DNA of 21,298 nucleotides from UBA9642 sp964545585 (GTDB lineage Archaea > Nanobdellota > Nanobdellia > Woesearchaeales > UBA9642). The position numbers and the translations under genes are program-made. The DNA lies in the NCBI GenBank assembly GCA_964545585.1, contig CAZJFT010000017.1:1-21298 (forward strand), given 5' to 3'. How positions within the stretch are numbered: the first letter of the stretch is position 1; each line of letters opens with the position of its first letter. This document shows, one piece after another, positions 12,106-20,022 of this stretch. The notes under the pieces are model-generated. The model was not told the origin of the DNA. It saw only the letters and a program-made list of their open reading frames with translations, and searched no databases.

Positions 12106-13233
12106 TTATTTCAGGCAGGAGATGATGTCTTTTATGGCATCCTTGTCCTTATTGTATGATTTGGCTATTTCCATTAATTCTTTGTTATCGATTTTTATGT
12201 TCTTTTCCCTGAATACGTGCTGTAGCCTTCCTGAATTCAAGAATTGTATGAATTGAGTGATGTTCTTAGGCCTGTCAGTTTTCTGTGCACGCTCGAAGTC
12301 TATCATGACAGGCGCATATTTTTCATCATCGTCTTTCCTGACTATTATGTGCTTGTATGGATTTGTCATCTCCTGCTTGTTAATCATTAACTTGTCCATT
12401 ATTGTTAATTGTTCAAGTACTTTTTTTATGATGTCAATCATCTCTTTTTTTTCATGAGTCTTGAAAAAATCAATTATTCGCTTTCCTTCTATATATTCAA
12501 TTATTATTGCATTTTCTCCCCTATTGTATGCATATGCTTTGGGGCCTATGCCTTTTCTGTTTAATATTTTAATAAACTTAAATTCTTTTTGCGCATCGTA
12601 GAATTCAGTTCTCGAATATTTTTTTATTGCAATCTTTTCTTTTCTTTTTGGTCTAATTGTTATTGTTTCTGCAAATCCCCTGTGTCCCCTGAAATTTTTC
12701 TTGTGTATTATTCTATATACGTATAGTTTTTCCATAAAGAATGATTTTTCAGATATTAATTCATACACGTAATCTTTTTTTAATCTTTTATCAATAACAC
12801 TTTTCTTACTAAGTGAACTGAACAATAATAAGATAATGCCCTCTTCTTCAAGATGTGATTTTGCTTGTTCTAGAAATCTGATTATTATCTCATATCCTTT
12901 CTTCCCACCAACGTTATGCAATGACTTATCATATTTGTCTTCTGGAAGATATGGCGGATTGAATATTATGGTGTCAAATTTCTCTTTCTTATCCACGTAT
13001 TTAAATAAATCAGAAACAATGAATCTTGAACGTTTATATTTGACAGTATTTTTTATATGCGTTATGCATTCAGGGTCAATATCTGAGAATAACACATTTT
13101 CAACATCATCATTCTTCAATGCAGCAATCCCTTGTATGCCTGAGCCTGTACCCATATCCAAGACTTTTCCACGTGCATACTTCTTAACTTGCTCTTCAAG
13201 CATGTATGAATCTTCCTGCGGCTCATAGATCAT
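12106..13233 (-). CDS. HemK/Mtq2-like methyltransferase fused to a kinase-like domain
   Basis: A two-domain protein of 375 residues. Residues 1-175 are a SAM-dependent methyltransferase: the opening YEPQEDSYML, motif I LDMGTGSG (25-32), an acidic strand-2 end (FSDIDPE, 49-55) and the substrate-binding NPPY (92-95). This is the Mtq2/PrmC type, which in archaea and eukaryotes methylates glutamine of release factor aRF1/eRF1. Residues about 185-375 look like the archaeal predicted Ser/Thr kinase family COG2112: IAIKKYS (Lys204 as the ATP lysine), KGIGPKAYAY, IIIEYIEGKRI (244-253), NPYKHIIV (291-298) as catalytic-loop equivalent and MIDFERA (310-316) as metal-binding motif. The canonical catalytic Asp of HRD is not obvious. 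The ATG at 13233 is 17 bp after a regulator gene, likely the same transcript. Confidence 0.82.
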   Translation of the reverse strand: MIYEPQEDSYMLEEQVKKYARGKVLDMGTGSGIQGIAALKNDDVENVLFSDIDPECITHIKNTVKYKRSRFIVSDLFKYVDKKEKFDTIIFNPPYLPEDKYDKSLHNVGGKKGYEIIIRFLEQAKSHLEEEGIILLLFSSLSKKSVIDKRLKKDYVYELISEKSFFMEKLYVYRIIHKKNFRGHRGFAETITIRPKRKEKIAIKKYSRTEFYDAQKEFKFIKILNRKGIGPKAYAYNRGENAIIIEYIEGKRIIDFFKTHEKKEMIDIIKKVLEQLTIMDKLMINKQEMTNPYKHIIVRKDDDEKYAPVMIDFERAQKTDRPKNITQFIQFLNSGRLQHVFREKNIKIDNKELMEIAKSYNKDKDAIKDIISCLK

Positions 13234-13250
13234 TTTATACCATCACATCA

Positions 13251-13715
13251 TTAAGATCTCGGGAATCTCTTGTCTGTCTCGACAACGTATTCCTTCACCC
13301 TTTCGACTATAGAATTAAGATAATATTTCTCTATCTTCTCATTGAACAGGTGTATCAGGTCTGTGTTCTCATTTATCCTATAAGAATTCTTCACTTTCTC
13401 GACGATGAATATATCACGTAGGCGCAGCAGCTGCCTCCTGATGTTTGATGATGCTATGCCTTGCAATGGCAACCCGTTGATTCTCCTGAATTCTATCACT
13501 TCCGTCTCTATATCCTGAGAGCTCAATGGCTCTTTAGCCTTTAGAATTACATATAGAATATCAACAATAACATCTCTTGAATCACCAGGTTGTAATAGTC
13601 CGACGCTGAGACAAAGCTTTCTCACTAAGTCCCTATCTTTTATGCTTTCTGGTTTCTCATACTTCCGTAATGTGATTTCCGCTAATGCTGTATCAATAGC
13701 TACAATCTTGTTCAA
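13251..13715 (-). CDS. Probable winged-helix DNA-binding regulator
   Basis: A 154-residue soluble protein. The middle (about 45-115) reads like a winged helix: DVIVDILYVILKAKEPLSSQDIETEV, a recognition-helix-like ASSNIRRQLLRLRDI, and a wing-like IVEKVKNSYRI. The C-terminal part is helical (LIHLFNEKIEKYYLNSIVERVKEYV). No specific family is recognised, and no metal or ligand motif is visible. The start is a TTG at 13715 with a strong GAGGGG-type ribosome site (about 13724-13730) at a normal distance; there is no ATG in this frame near the N-terminus. The methyltransferase-kinase gene follows after 17 bp, so the two are probably an operon. ATCGAC repeats by its promoter could be an operator. Confidence 0.68.
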   Translation of the reverse strand: MNKIVAIDTALAEITLRKYEKPESIKDRDLVRKLCLSVGLLQPGDSRDVIVDILYVILKAKEPLSSQDIETEVIEFRRINGLPLQGIASSNIRRQLLRLRDIFIVEKVKNSYRINENTDLIHLFNEKIEKYYLNSIVERVKEYVVETDKRFPRS

Positions 13716-13730
13716 CCATATCCCCCCTCA

Positions 13731-13749
13731 ATCGACAATAACCATCGAC
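13731..13749. repeat. Direct repeat ATCGAC at the regulator's promoter
   Basis: ATCGAC occurs at 13731-13736 and 13744-13749, 13 bp apart, between the TATA-like stretch and the ribosome site of the winged-helix gene. Placement would suit an autoregulatory operator, but the unit is short. Confidence 0.3.
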
Positions 13750-13760
13750 TATATAATAAC
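13749..13760 (-). promoter_or_regulatory. TATA-like box for the winged-helix regulator operon
   Basis: Minus-strand GTTATTATATAG lies about 40 bp before the TTG start at 13715, predicting a leader of about 14 nt that holds the GAGGGG ribosome site. The rest of the 157-bp gap up to ileS is AT-rich with no gene seen. Confidence 0.45.
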
Positions 13761-13872
13761 TATACTCCGTTATCAACAATAATATCTAAACTAATATATA
13801 AATATTTTGAAAATGACAATTAATCATGAAAATTGATAGAAATATTTTAGAAATTTTTTTAATTTGTTCTTT

Positions 13873-16800
13873 TCACTCTCTCTCAAACCCTATCTTGAAA
13901 ATCTTCCCTTTTATCTTCTCATCTGTAGAATTGCTTTTGTCAGCAAACGTTCCGTAAGCAACTGTTTTCGCTCCGACTTTCTCTTTAATGGTTGAATCGA
14001 ATTTAGAGATGTCGACTTCTCCGTCAATAAAAAGAGAAATCACGTCCTTCTTGTTCAATCCTGAATCCTTTCTCAGTTGCTGCGTTCTCCTTATGACCTC
14101 TCGTGCAAATCCTTCTTCTTCCAATTCTTTTGAAACGCGTTTGTCTAAATATACGGAAGCATTTCCCATTTCAGAAAGCACATACTCTTCAGGACATACT
14201 TTCTCTATAAGTACATGGTTCGTCGTTATCTCGAATCCTTCAATATTAAATGCCTTATTAGATTTCACGTGCTTTGCAATCTCTCCTGCATTGCTGTTTA
14301 TCAATTCAATCACGCGAGCAGTATTATTCCCGAAATCTTTTCCTAGGTTCTTGAAATTAGGCTTTATCTTCAGTTCTACATCCAGGCTCTTAAGTGTTAT
14401 CTTCTTGACATTGACCTGTTGCATTATCAAATCTTTCAGGTCCTCAATCGCTTTTGTCAGTTCCTTGTCTGTTGTGTCTATAACACACTCAGCCAGAGGC
14501 CATCTCACTCCCATATTAAGCTTGTCTCTTCCTGAAAGTATTGCCTGCATGACGTCCTGTATTAATCTCATGTCCTGCTCTATCTCTGGATTTATCTTTC
14601 CAGAATCGAATTTAGGCCATTCATGATCATGTATCGATTCTTTTTGAAGTCCGAATACAGAAGCTTCTTTCATGTTCAAGTATATCTTCTCCGTTATGAA
14701 CGGACAGATTATTGAGAACATCTTCAAAACGCCGATATATACCTCAAACAAAGCATATAGAATTGCCTCCTTCTCCTCATCATTGCCAATAACGGATTTC
14801 TCCCTTATCAACTGTATATACGTCCTTGACAGGTCCATGTACAGCTCTTCAATTTTATGTGTGACATTGTCGAAATGATAATTCTCTAACGACTCAGTCA
14901 CGTCCTTTATCGTCGAATGCAATCTTGATAGGATATATTCTTCCTCTTTCGAAAGCTTCGGTGCTTTGACAATCTTCAGGTCATTATTTGATTGGAAATC
15001 TATTATGAAATTATGCAGGTTCCACAAAATCATGAGATTCTTATGCTTTAGCTTTATCTCATCCCAAGAGAAACTCATATCCTCTCCCGCGGTTATCTCA
15101 GTCACAAAATAACGCAAAGTGTCTGCACCATACTTTTCAGTTATCTCTCCAGGCGTTATTATATTTCCTAGGGATTTAGACATCTTCTCCCCTTCTACAT
15201 CAGTTATGAATCCGTGCATGCAAACATTCTTGAATGCCGGCTTGTCAAAAGCTAATGTAGATGCGACCATGAGCAGGTTGAACCATCCTCTTATCTGGTC
15301 TTTTCCTTCGATTATGAAATCTGCAGGATAATACTTCTCGAACAATTCAGTATTCCTGGGATAATCAAGACAATTCCATGATGTCGTCCCAGCATCAATC
15401 CATACATCAAGCACGTCTCCCTCTATTACCATCTCATGTCCGCAATCGCATTTCAGCTTGACTGAGTCTATCCATGGTTTATGGAGGTTATTAGGGACCT
15501 TTCCATCTATTGAGTGCTCTTTCAATTCCTCTATTGATCCAATCACTTTGTACTTATTGCATTTTTCATTAGTACATTGCCATATAGGGACCGGTGTTCC
15601 CCAATATCTCTGCCTTGTTATTGAGTTATCCTTTAGATTTTTCAACCATGAATCAAATGCATTCTTTGCAGCTAAAGGGTACCAATTGATGTCCTTGTTG
15701 AATTCAATCATTCTTTCTTTCAAGTCTTCAACCTTGAAGAACCATTGATCAGTAAGCCTGAAAACTACGGGATTCTTGCATCTCCAGCAATGTGCATACT
15801 CGTGCTCTACAAAGCTTGTCTCTATCAATGCGTCCTTCTCACGCAGTATGTCAATGAATAAGTTATCATTGTCCTTTGCAGTCATCCCGGCAAATCTTTT
15901 CATCTCTAATGGGAACACTCCTAATTCGTCTATGTTATTGAATGCAGGGATATCATGTGCTTTTCCTACTTCGAAATCTTCAGGGCCGCATCCCGGAGCA
16001 CAATGCACAAGGCCGGTTCCTGCTGATGTATCAACAAATTCTTCAGAAAGTATGACTGTATGCACATTCTTATGATTCTTCTTCAATTCCTTATAATGCT
16101 CTATGATGCCATTGAATGGGTGCTCATAATTCAATCCGAGAAGCTTCTCTCCCTTGAATTCTTCAATTACTTCAAAATCCTTCTGAGCAACGCCGTTGAT
16201 GAATGCAGCACTCAATGCAGTGCTAACAATCCATGTCTCATACCTCTTATTTTCAGGATCTACAAGCACTTTGGCTCTTACATAGTCGAGCTCCGGATTT
16301 ACCATGACTGCAAGATTGAATGGGATAGTCCATGGAGTTGTTGTCCATATTATTAGGAATTCATCATCCTTGTTTAGCACCTTGAATTTTACGAATATAG
16401 AGTTATCTTCTACAGTCTTGTATTCAAGCTCATGTTTCGCTAATGCTGTCTCGCAGCTCTTGCACCAAGTCATTACCTTGTTGCCCTTGTAAAGCCTATT
16501 TTTCTCGAACGCTTTCTTTATAAGGAACCATTCTCCTTCCATGAATGAATTGTGTATCGGCATGTATGCTTGCTCATTATTCAGCCATACTCCTAATCTC
16601 CATAAGTCCTCACTCATAGTCACTGCGCCGCTCTCAGAGAATTTTTGGCATTCATGGATGAATTTCTCTATGCCGAACTGCATAATGTCTTTTTTTGTAT
16701 GCAAGTCGAATTTTTTTTGCACCTTATTCTCTGTAGGTAATCCATGGGTGTCATATCCTCCCCTGTCCCAGACGTCAAACCCATTCATCCTCTTGAAACG

Positions 16801-16995
16801 GAGCACCATGTCCTTCAATGCATGGTTCCAAGTCTGTCCTAGATGTAACCTTCCAGAAGTATATGGTGGACCTTGCAAAAAATAGAATTTCTTCTTACCA
16901 TGATTCTTCTTCTTTATGTTTGGATAGACCTGATTATCTTCCCAATGCTTCAATACTTCAGGCTCTATCTCCTTGAAATCATACCCTTTTCCCAT
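13873..16995 (-). CDS. ileS: Isoleucyl-tRNA synthetase
   Basis: Class I synthetase charging tRNA-Ile, cytosolic, 1040 residues, the normal size. From the chosen ATG: HIGH-type motif GRLHLGQ (HLGQ at 51-54), a first Cys pair CKSC (about 178-181), the editing (CP1) domain opened by WTTTPWTIPFN (217-227) with GTGLVHCAPGCG further on, CWRC (about 403-406), a zinc-type set CTNEKC...CDCG, and KMSKS at 604-608. The anticodon-binding domain and an archaeal/eukaryotic-type C-terminal extension complete it. The frame extends 22 codons upstream to a GTG at 17061, but MGKGYDFKEIEPEVLKHW is the family start, and a TATA-like TTTAAATAG lies 26 bp before ATG 16995. Pairs of AT-rich long frames on the opposite strand within this gene are shadows. 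Confidence 0.96.
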   Translation of the reverse strand: MGKGYDFKEIEPEVLKHWEDNQVYPNIKKKNHGKKKFYFLQGPPYTSGRLHLGQTWNHALKDMVLRFKRMNGFDVWDRGGYDTHGLPTENKVQKKFDLHTKKDIMQFGIEKFIHECQKFSESGAVTMSEDLWRLGVWLNNEQAYMPIHNSFMEGEWFLIKKAFEKNRLYKGNKVMTWCKSCETALAKHELEYKTVEDNSIFVKFKVLNKDDEFLIIWTTTPWTIPFNLAVMVNPELDYVRAKVLVDPENKRYETWIVSTALSAAFINGVAQKDFEVIEEFKGEKLLGLNYEHPFNGIIEHYKELKKNHKNVHTVILSEEFVDTSAGTGLVHCAPGCGPEDFEVGKAHDIPAFNNIDELGVFPLEMKRFAGMTAKDNDNLFIDILREKDALIETSFVEHEYAHCWRCKNPVVFRLTDQWFFKVEDLKERMIEFNKDINWYPLAAKNAFDSWLKNLKDNSITRQRYWGTPVPIWQCTNEKCNKYKVIGSIEELKEHSIDGKVPNNLHKPWIDSVKLKCDCGHEMVIEGDVLDVWIDAGTTSWNCLDYPRNTELFEKYYPADFIIEGKDQIRGWFNLLMVASTLAFDKPAFKNVCMHGFITDVEGEKMSKSLGNIITPGEITEKYGADTLRYFVTEITAGEDMSFSWDEIKLKHKNLMILWNLHNFIIDFQSNNDLKIVKAPKLSKEEEYILSRLHSTIKDVTESLENYHFDNVTHKIEELYMDLSRTYIQLIREKSVIGNDEEKEAILYALFEVYIGVLKMFSIICPFITEKIYLNMKEASVFGLQKESIHDHEWPKFDSGKINPEIEQDMRLIQDVMQAILSGRDKLNMGVRWPLAECVIDTTDKELTKAIEDLKDLIMQQVNVKKITLKSLDVELKIKPNFKNLGKDFGNNTARVIELINSNAGEIAKHVKSNKAFNIEGFEITTNHVLIEKVCPEEYVLSEMGNASVYLDKRVSKELEEEGFAREVIRRTQQLRKDSGLNKKDVISLFIDGEVDISKFDSTIKEKVGAKTVAYGTFADKSNSTDEKIKGKIFKIGFERE

Positions 16996-17017
16996 CAAAC
17001 AATGGACTAGATGGTGG

Positions 17018-17026
17018 TTTAAATAG
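17018..17026 (-). promoter_or_regulatory. TATA-like box for ileS
   Basis: TTTAAATAG (as read on the plus strand) is centred about 26 bp from the ileS ATG at 16995 on the minus strand; it implies a leaderless message. Confidence 0.5.
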
Positions 17027-17040
17027 TTTTTGTAAAAAAA

Positions 17041-17050
17041 CTTATAAATA
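17041..17050 (+). promoter_or_regulatory. TATA-like box for the Zn-ribbon/Ada-like protein gene
   Basis: CTTATAAATA is centred about 26 bp before ATG 17071, again leaderless. It lies within the upstream open extension of ileS, supporting the shorter ileS start. Confidence 0.65.
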
Positions 17051-17070
17051 CATCCCGCCACATTCCTCTC

Positions 17071-17550
17071 ATGGCAAGGTATAGGGAGGAGGCTGAAAAG
17101 GCCCTTAAGACAACCATAGAGACAATAGATAAGGCATGTCCCATATGCAGGGGAGACGTCAAGGGTGATGACACTTACCTATTCTATTGCAAGAAATGCA
17201 ACATCCTATTCAAACGAGATGAATTATTCCTTGAGAATCCTGAAAGGTTGAGAGGTATTGTCGAGAAGAAGATTATTGAGAGATATGACAGGGATAAGGA
17301 TAAGTTGAAAATAGAGCATGAGCAGATAAGGCTCAAGAAATTGAGACATATCAAGAGGAAGCATAAGGATGCGGTCACCGCTGATGCAGCAAAAAAAACT
17401 TATATCGCAAGCAAGTCATCAAATAAATTGCATATAGCAAATTGTCCTTTCGCAAAAAATATAAAGAAATCCAATAGGGAACAATTCCATTCACTTGCAG
17501 AAGCAAACAGGCATAAGAGATACAAGCATTGCAGGTGTATAGATGATTGA
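17071..17550 (+). CDS. Zinc-ribbon protein with C-terminal Ada-like metal-binding module
   Basis: A 159-residue protein of three parts. Residues 23-43 form a zinc ribbon (CPIC at 23-26, CKKC at 40-43). Residues 55-105 are a charged, probably coiled helix. Residues 109-156 (KTYIASKSSNKLHIANC, then SLAEANRHKRYKHCRC) resemble the small Cys4 zinc module found at the N-terminus of Ada and as a stand-alone DNA-binding add-on; here Cys125, Cys154 and Cys156 are seen, with His121 as possible further ligand. DNA or RNA binding is likely but the role is unknown; no methyltransferase or nuclease part is present. The gene is divergent from ileS and leaderless. Confidence 0.75.
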   Translation: MARYREEAEKALKTTIETIDKACPICRGDVKGDDTYLFYCKKCNILFKRDELFLENPERLRGIVEKKIIERYDRDKDKLKIEHEQIRLKKLRHIKRKHKDAVTADAAKKTYIASKSSNKLHIANCPFAKNIKKSNREQFHSLAEANRHKRYKHCRCIDD

Positions 17551-17607
17551 TATAGTTAATTCGGTTAATTGTGGTTGATTATATTAATATGGATGGTGGG
17601 TGAACTT

Positions 17608-18093
17608 ATGACAAGACATAAAGAACAACGAGTGGCTGTTTTTGTTGACGTACAGAATCTTTATTATTCTGCAAAGAACCTCTTTGGCAGGAAAGTGAAT
17701 TTTGGATTGTTGCTCAAGAAGGCTGTAGAGAACAGGAAACTTGTACGTGCTGTAGCATACGCTATAAAAGCAGATGTTACTGATGAGCAGAATTTCAGGG
17801 ATGCATTGAACAATATAGGATACGAAGTTAAGACTAAAGATTTGCAAGTGTTCTATGGCGGTCATAAGAAAGGGGATTGGGATGTAGGCATAGCAATGGA
17901 CACGATAAGGATGGCTCCTAAAGTCGATACGATAATACTCGTTTCGGGTGATGGAGACTTTGCAGATCTCGTGGTATACCTTAAAGGGATGGGTTGTAGG
18001 GTTGAAGTCATCGGTTTTGAAAAGACGACAAGTTCAAGATTGCTCGATGTATGTGACTATTATATGCCTTTGGATAAGAAATTCCTGCTTTAA
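17608..18093 (+). CDS. NYN-domain (LabA/DUF88, PIN-like) protein, probable RNase
   Basis: A 161-residue protein made of one NYN domain, a PIN-like fold that cleaves RNA with metal held by acidic residues. Seen: VAVFVDVQNLYY with Asp14 and Asn17, KKGDWDVGIAMD with Asp90, Asp92 and Asp98, and LVSGDGDFADLV with Asp115 and Asp117, followed by the family's GCRVEVIGF strand. All expected acidic positions are present, so it should be active. Natural substrates of LabA-like proteins in archaea are not known. The frame is open upstream to 17569; ATG 17608 was chosen because GGTGA (17599-17603) stands four nt before it and the domain begins soon after. lgt starts nine bp after its stop, so the two may share a transcript. 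Confidence 0.85.
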   Translation: MTRHKEQRVAVFVDVQNLYYSAKNLFGRKVNFGLLLKKAVENRKLVRAVAYAIKADVTDEQNFRDALNNIGYEVKTKDLQVFYGGHKKGDWDVGIAMDTIRMAPKVDTIILVSGDGDFADLVVYLKGMGCRVEVIGFEKTTSSRLLDVCDYYMPLDKKFLL

Positions 18094-18102
18094 TAGGATT
18101 GC

Positions 18103-18912
18103 ATGATCATGTTCGTTAACAATATAGATCCGGTTTTATTGAATCTGGGGCCATTAGAGATAAGATATTATGGCCTGATATATGCATTAGGGTTCTTGTT
18201 AGGATACTTATTCCTGCGGCACAGGATAAAGCAGAAGAAGCTTAAATTAAATTATGATGCTCTTGACAGCTTTTTCTTATGGCTTATAATAGGCGTTGTT
18301 GTCGGTGCAAGATTGTTTGAAATAATATTCTTCAGTTGGCCATACTATTCCACGCATCCATTAGAGATGCTTATGGTATGGAATGGTGGATTGAGCTTCC
18401 ATGGAGGATTAGTCGGGGCAGCACTAGTAGTGTATTGGTTTACAAAGAAGCATAAGCTGCACTTCTATGATATAGCTGATGCATTAGTAATACCGACAGC
18501 ACTTGCGCTTGCATTGGGCAGGATAGCTAATTTCATCAATTCAGAGCATTACGGGAAGATTGTAGATGCTGCAAGGACACCATGGTGTGTCGTTTATTCA
18601 AGAGTTGATGAATTCTGCAGGCACCCGAGCCAATTATATGAGAGTCTGACAAATCTCTTGACATTCGGTGCATTGCTGTTTTATGATACATATTCAGGAA
18701 AGAAAGGCAAGTACAGGAAAGGAACACTGTTCTGGATGTTTGTCGTGCTATATGGACTATTGAGGTTCCTTGTCAATTTCTATAGGGACGACCCTTCCTA
18801 TCAGCTATTTCTAGGAATAAGCGTGGGGCAATGGTTATCTATTATAATGGTGGTAATTGGGGCTATATTCTTTATCAGGATTAATCTATTGGCGCCCAAA
18901 AAGTCATTATAA
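18103..18912 (+). CDS. lgt: Prolipoprotein diacylglyceryl transferase (Lgt)
   Basis: Membrane enzyme that moves a diacylglyceryl group from phospholipid to the lipobox Cys of prelipoproteins. The 269 residues carry about seven membrane helices, beginning YYGLIYALGFLLGYLFL. Signature residues are all there: NGGLSFHGG with His100, the Lgt signature GRIANFINSEHYG with Arg140, Asn143, Asn146, Glu148 and Gly151, and HPSQLYE (174-180). Length is close to the bacterial 280-290. Most archaea lack Lgt, so this is probably a gene gained from bacteria, and the donor lipid here would be an archaeal one. No SPase II gene and no lipobox protein is visible in the window. ATG 18103 and ATG 18109 are both possible starts. 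It follows a NYN gene by nine bp. Confidence 0.95.
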   Translation: MIMFVNNIDPVLLNLGPLEIRYYGLIYALGFLLGYLFLRHRIKQKKLKLNYDALDSFFLWLIIGVVVGARLFEIIFFSWPYYSTHPLEMLMVWNGGLSFHGGLVGAALVVYWFTKKHKLHFYDIADALVIPTALALALGRIANFINSEHYGKIVDAARTPWCVVYSRVDEFCRHPSQLYESLTNLLTFGALLFYDTYSGKKGKYRKGTLFWMFVVLYGLLRFLVNFYRDDPSYQLFLGISVGQWLSIIMVVIGAIFFIRINLLAPKKSL

Positions 18913-18916
18913 AGGC

Positions 18917-18932
18917 ATATGGACGCCCATAT
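18917..18932. promoter_or_regulatory. Compact inverted repeat after lgt
   Basis: ATATGG (18917-18922) and CCATAT (18927-18932) flank an ACGC loop, four bp after the lgt stop. No T run follows in the sense direction, so it may be an mRNA 3' end structure or an operator for the next gene. Confidence 0.35.
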
Positions 18933-18947
18933 ATAAGCAAAAACAAA

Positions 18948-18960
18948 AATATATAAATAA
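18948..18960 (+). promoter_or_regulatory. TATA-like box for the B-box-like protein gene
   Basis: AATATATAAATAA is centred about 62 bp before the ATG at 19016, predicting a leader of about 36 nt with GAGGTGA (19004-19010), a Shine-Dalgarno site five nt before the ATG. Confidence 0.5.
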
Positions 18961-19015
18961 CAAAATTAATAAATGACTACTTTAGAGGAAAAGTTTTCAT
19001 GATGAGGTGATTATT

Positions 19016-19327
19016 ATGCCGATAAAATCAGCAACAGGACCAAGATGTTTGAAACACCAGATAGAATGCACATATAATTGTGGTTGGTGTGGGAAGCCTA
19101 TATGCGAGGAGTGTTTGACATTCGCACATGGGAAGAAGTATTGTGATAAATGTTGGACTAAGAAAAAGCAGATGACTCCTGTTTCAGAGCCAGAAATGCC
19201 TAAGAGTACTGCTCCAAGGACTCCGATAAGGAATGTCGACCACACACTTGACCCGCAAGTTGCAGAGAAGCATAGGATTGAGCTTCCAAACAAGAAGAAA
19301 GTCGACCCAAGCGTGTTCGAACTATAA
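19016..19327 (+). CDS. Small B-box-like zinc-binding protein
   Basis: A 103-residue protein. Its N-terminal half has a Cys/His array of B-box-zinc-finger type: Cys11, His14, Cys22, Cys25, Cys30, Cys33, His38, Cys43 and Cys46 (segments RCLKHQ, NCGWCGKPIC, EECLTFAHGKKYCDKCW). Such arrays bind two zinc ions and usually mediate protein contacts; in bacteria and archaea they often head membrane proteins, but here no membrane helix follows. The second half is polar and Pro-rich, probably disordered, ending with a conserved-looking VDPSVFEL. The role is unknown. Start set at ATG 19016, five nt after GAGGTGA; a GTG at 19007 overlaps that site. T-tract terminators follow. Confidence 0.75.
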   Translation: MPIKSATGPRCLKHQIECTYNCGWCGKPICEECLTFAHGKKYCDKCWTKKKQMTPVSEPEMPKSTAPRTPIRNVDHTLDPQVAEKHRIELPNKKKVDPSVFEL

Positions 19328-19350
19328 TTTTTTTAGAATTATATTTTTTT
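19328..19350. terminator. T tracts between convergent genes
   Basis: Two runs of seven T (19328-19334 and 19344-19350) directly follow the B-box-like gene and serve as terminator for the plus strand. Confidence 0.55.
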
Positions 19351-19996
19351 ATTTCAATCTCAATTCTTTTATATGCGCAGTTTTCATCAATTCAAATATC
19401 TCTGCAGGCGAGATATTATTGTCTATCTCTCCTTTCTCCTTCAATTCTTTGATGACGCGTTTTATCGTTGTAGTCCGAACTTCTAATTGCTCAGCAGCAG
19501 GTTTTTCAGAATCGTAAGCATCTACGTCAGGCTTCTTGTACTTGCATTTTCCCAATGTTTTTGTCGTCAGCAGCGGATAGCTCCTGCAGATAAGCGGCCT
19601 ATGCTCATAAACGCCGCATTGTTTCTTTTTCTCATCAAAGAATGGGCAGATGTCATGGTCTATGAAATAATCGATTATGATGAAAGCTTCATCTTTCTTA
19701 TTGTAGAACCCTCTTTTTGGCTTAATGTTTATAGTGATGCCCTTATTTTTTGCCTGTCTTTCCAATTCTTCTTTCTCTTCTGGCCAGACATTTATTGTAA
19801 TCTCGGAGAGTCTAGCAAAATATAATATCCCTAAATCCTTATACATGTATGAGAAGTACGCATCTTCCTGCTCCCTGCTTATATTTTTTTGCTCCCTGAT
19901 ATGGCAGCACTCACCGCATTGTGTGCATACGAATACTTTTGATTCATTATTCTTCTTTTCAAGTTCTGGATCCGGTGAAAAATCATCCATCATCAA
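19349..19996 (-). CDS. YkgJ-type CxxCxxCC metal-binding protein
   Basis: A 215-residue protein of the zinc/iron-chelating family once called UPF0153/YkgJ. The hallmark FVCTQCGECCHI gives Cys24, Cys27, Cys30 and Cys31; a second cluster ICPFFDEKKKQCGVYEHRP and LICRSYP adds Cys117, Cys127 and Cys137. Metal (Fe-S or Zn) binding is likely; the biological role of the family is unresolved. The C-terminal third, after about residue 160, is helical and charged and does not look like the core family. Three successive ATG codons (19996, 19993, 19990) make the start uncertain by two codons; a TATA-like TTATATAAAC on the minus strand is 25-28 bp away, so the message is probably leaderless. Divergent from tpiA. 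Confidence 0.85.
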   Translation of the reverse strand: MMMDDFSPDPELEKKNNESKVFVCTQCGECCHIREQKNISREQEDAYFSYMYKDLGILYFARLSEITINVWPEEKEELERQAKNKGITINIKPKRGFYNKKDEAFIIIDYFIDHDICPFFDEKKKQCGVYEHRPLICRSYPLLTTKTLGKCKYKKPDVDAYDSEKPAAEQLEVRTTTIKRVIKELKEKGEIDNNISPAEIFELMKTAHIKELRLK

Positions 19997-20012
19997 TAAT
20001 ATGTATCGATTT

Positions 20013-20022
20013 GTTTATATAA
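20013..20022 (-). promoter_or_regulatory. TATA-like box for the YkgJ-type gene
   Basis: Minus-strand TTATATAAAC lies 25-28 bp before the ATG cluster at 19990-19996. An upstream GGGTAAA-type element could act as BRE. Confidence 0.55.

Noticed and set aside
13988..14626. 212-codon open frame opposite ileS, and several others inside that gene
   Set aside because: They are antisense shadows of a clearly conserved ileS, Ser-rich and without family resemblance.
16996..17061. N-terminal extension of ileS to a GTG
   Set aside because: The added residues do not resemble the family, and both the ileS TATA-like box and that of the divergent gene fall within or at its edge.
18973..19002. Nine-codon ORF in the leader of the B-box-like gene
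   Set aside because: Too short to support; its stop is next to the ribosome site, which would suit a leader peptide, but nothing else speaks for it.
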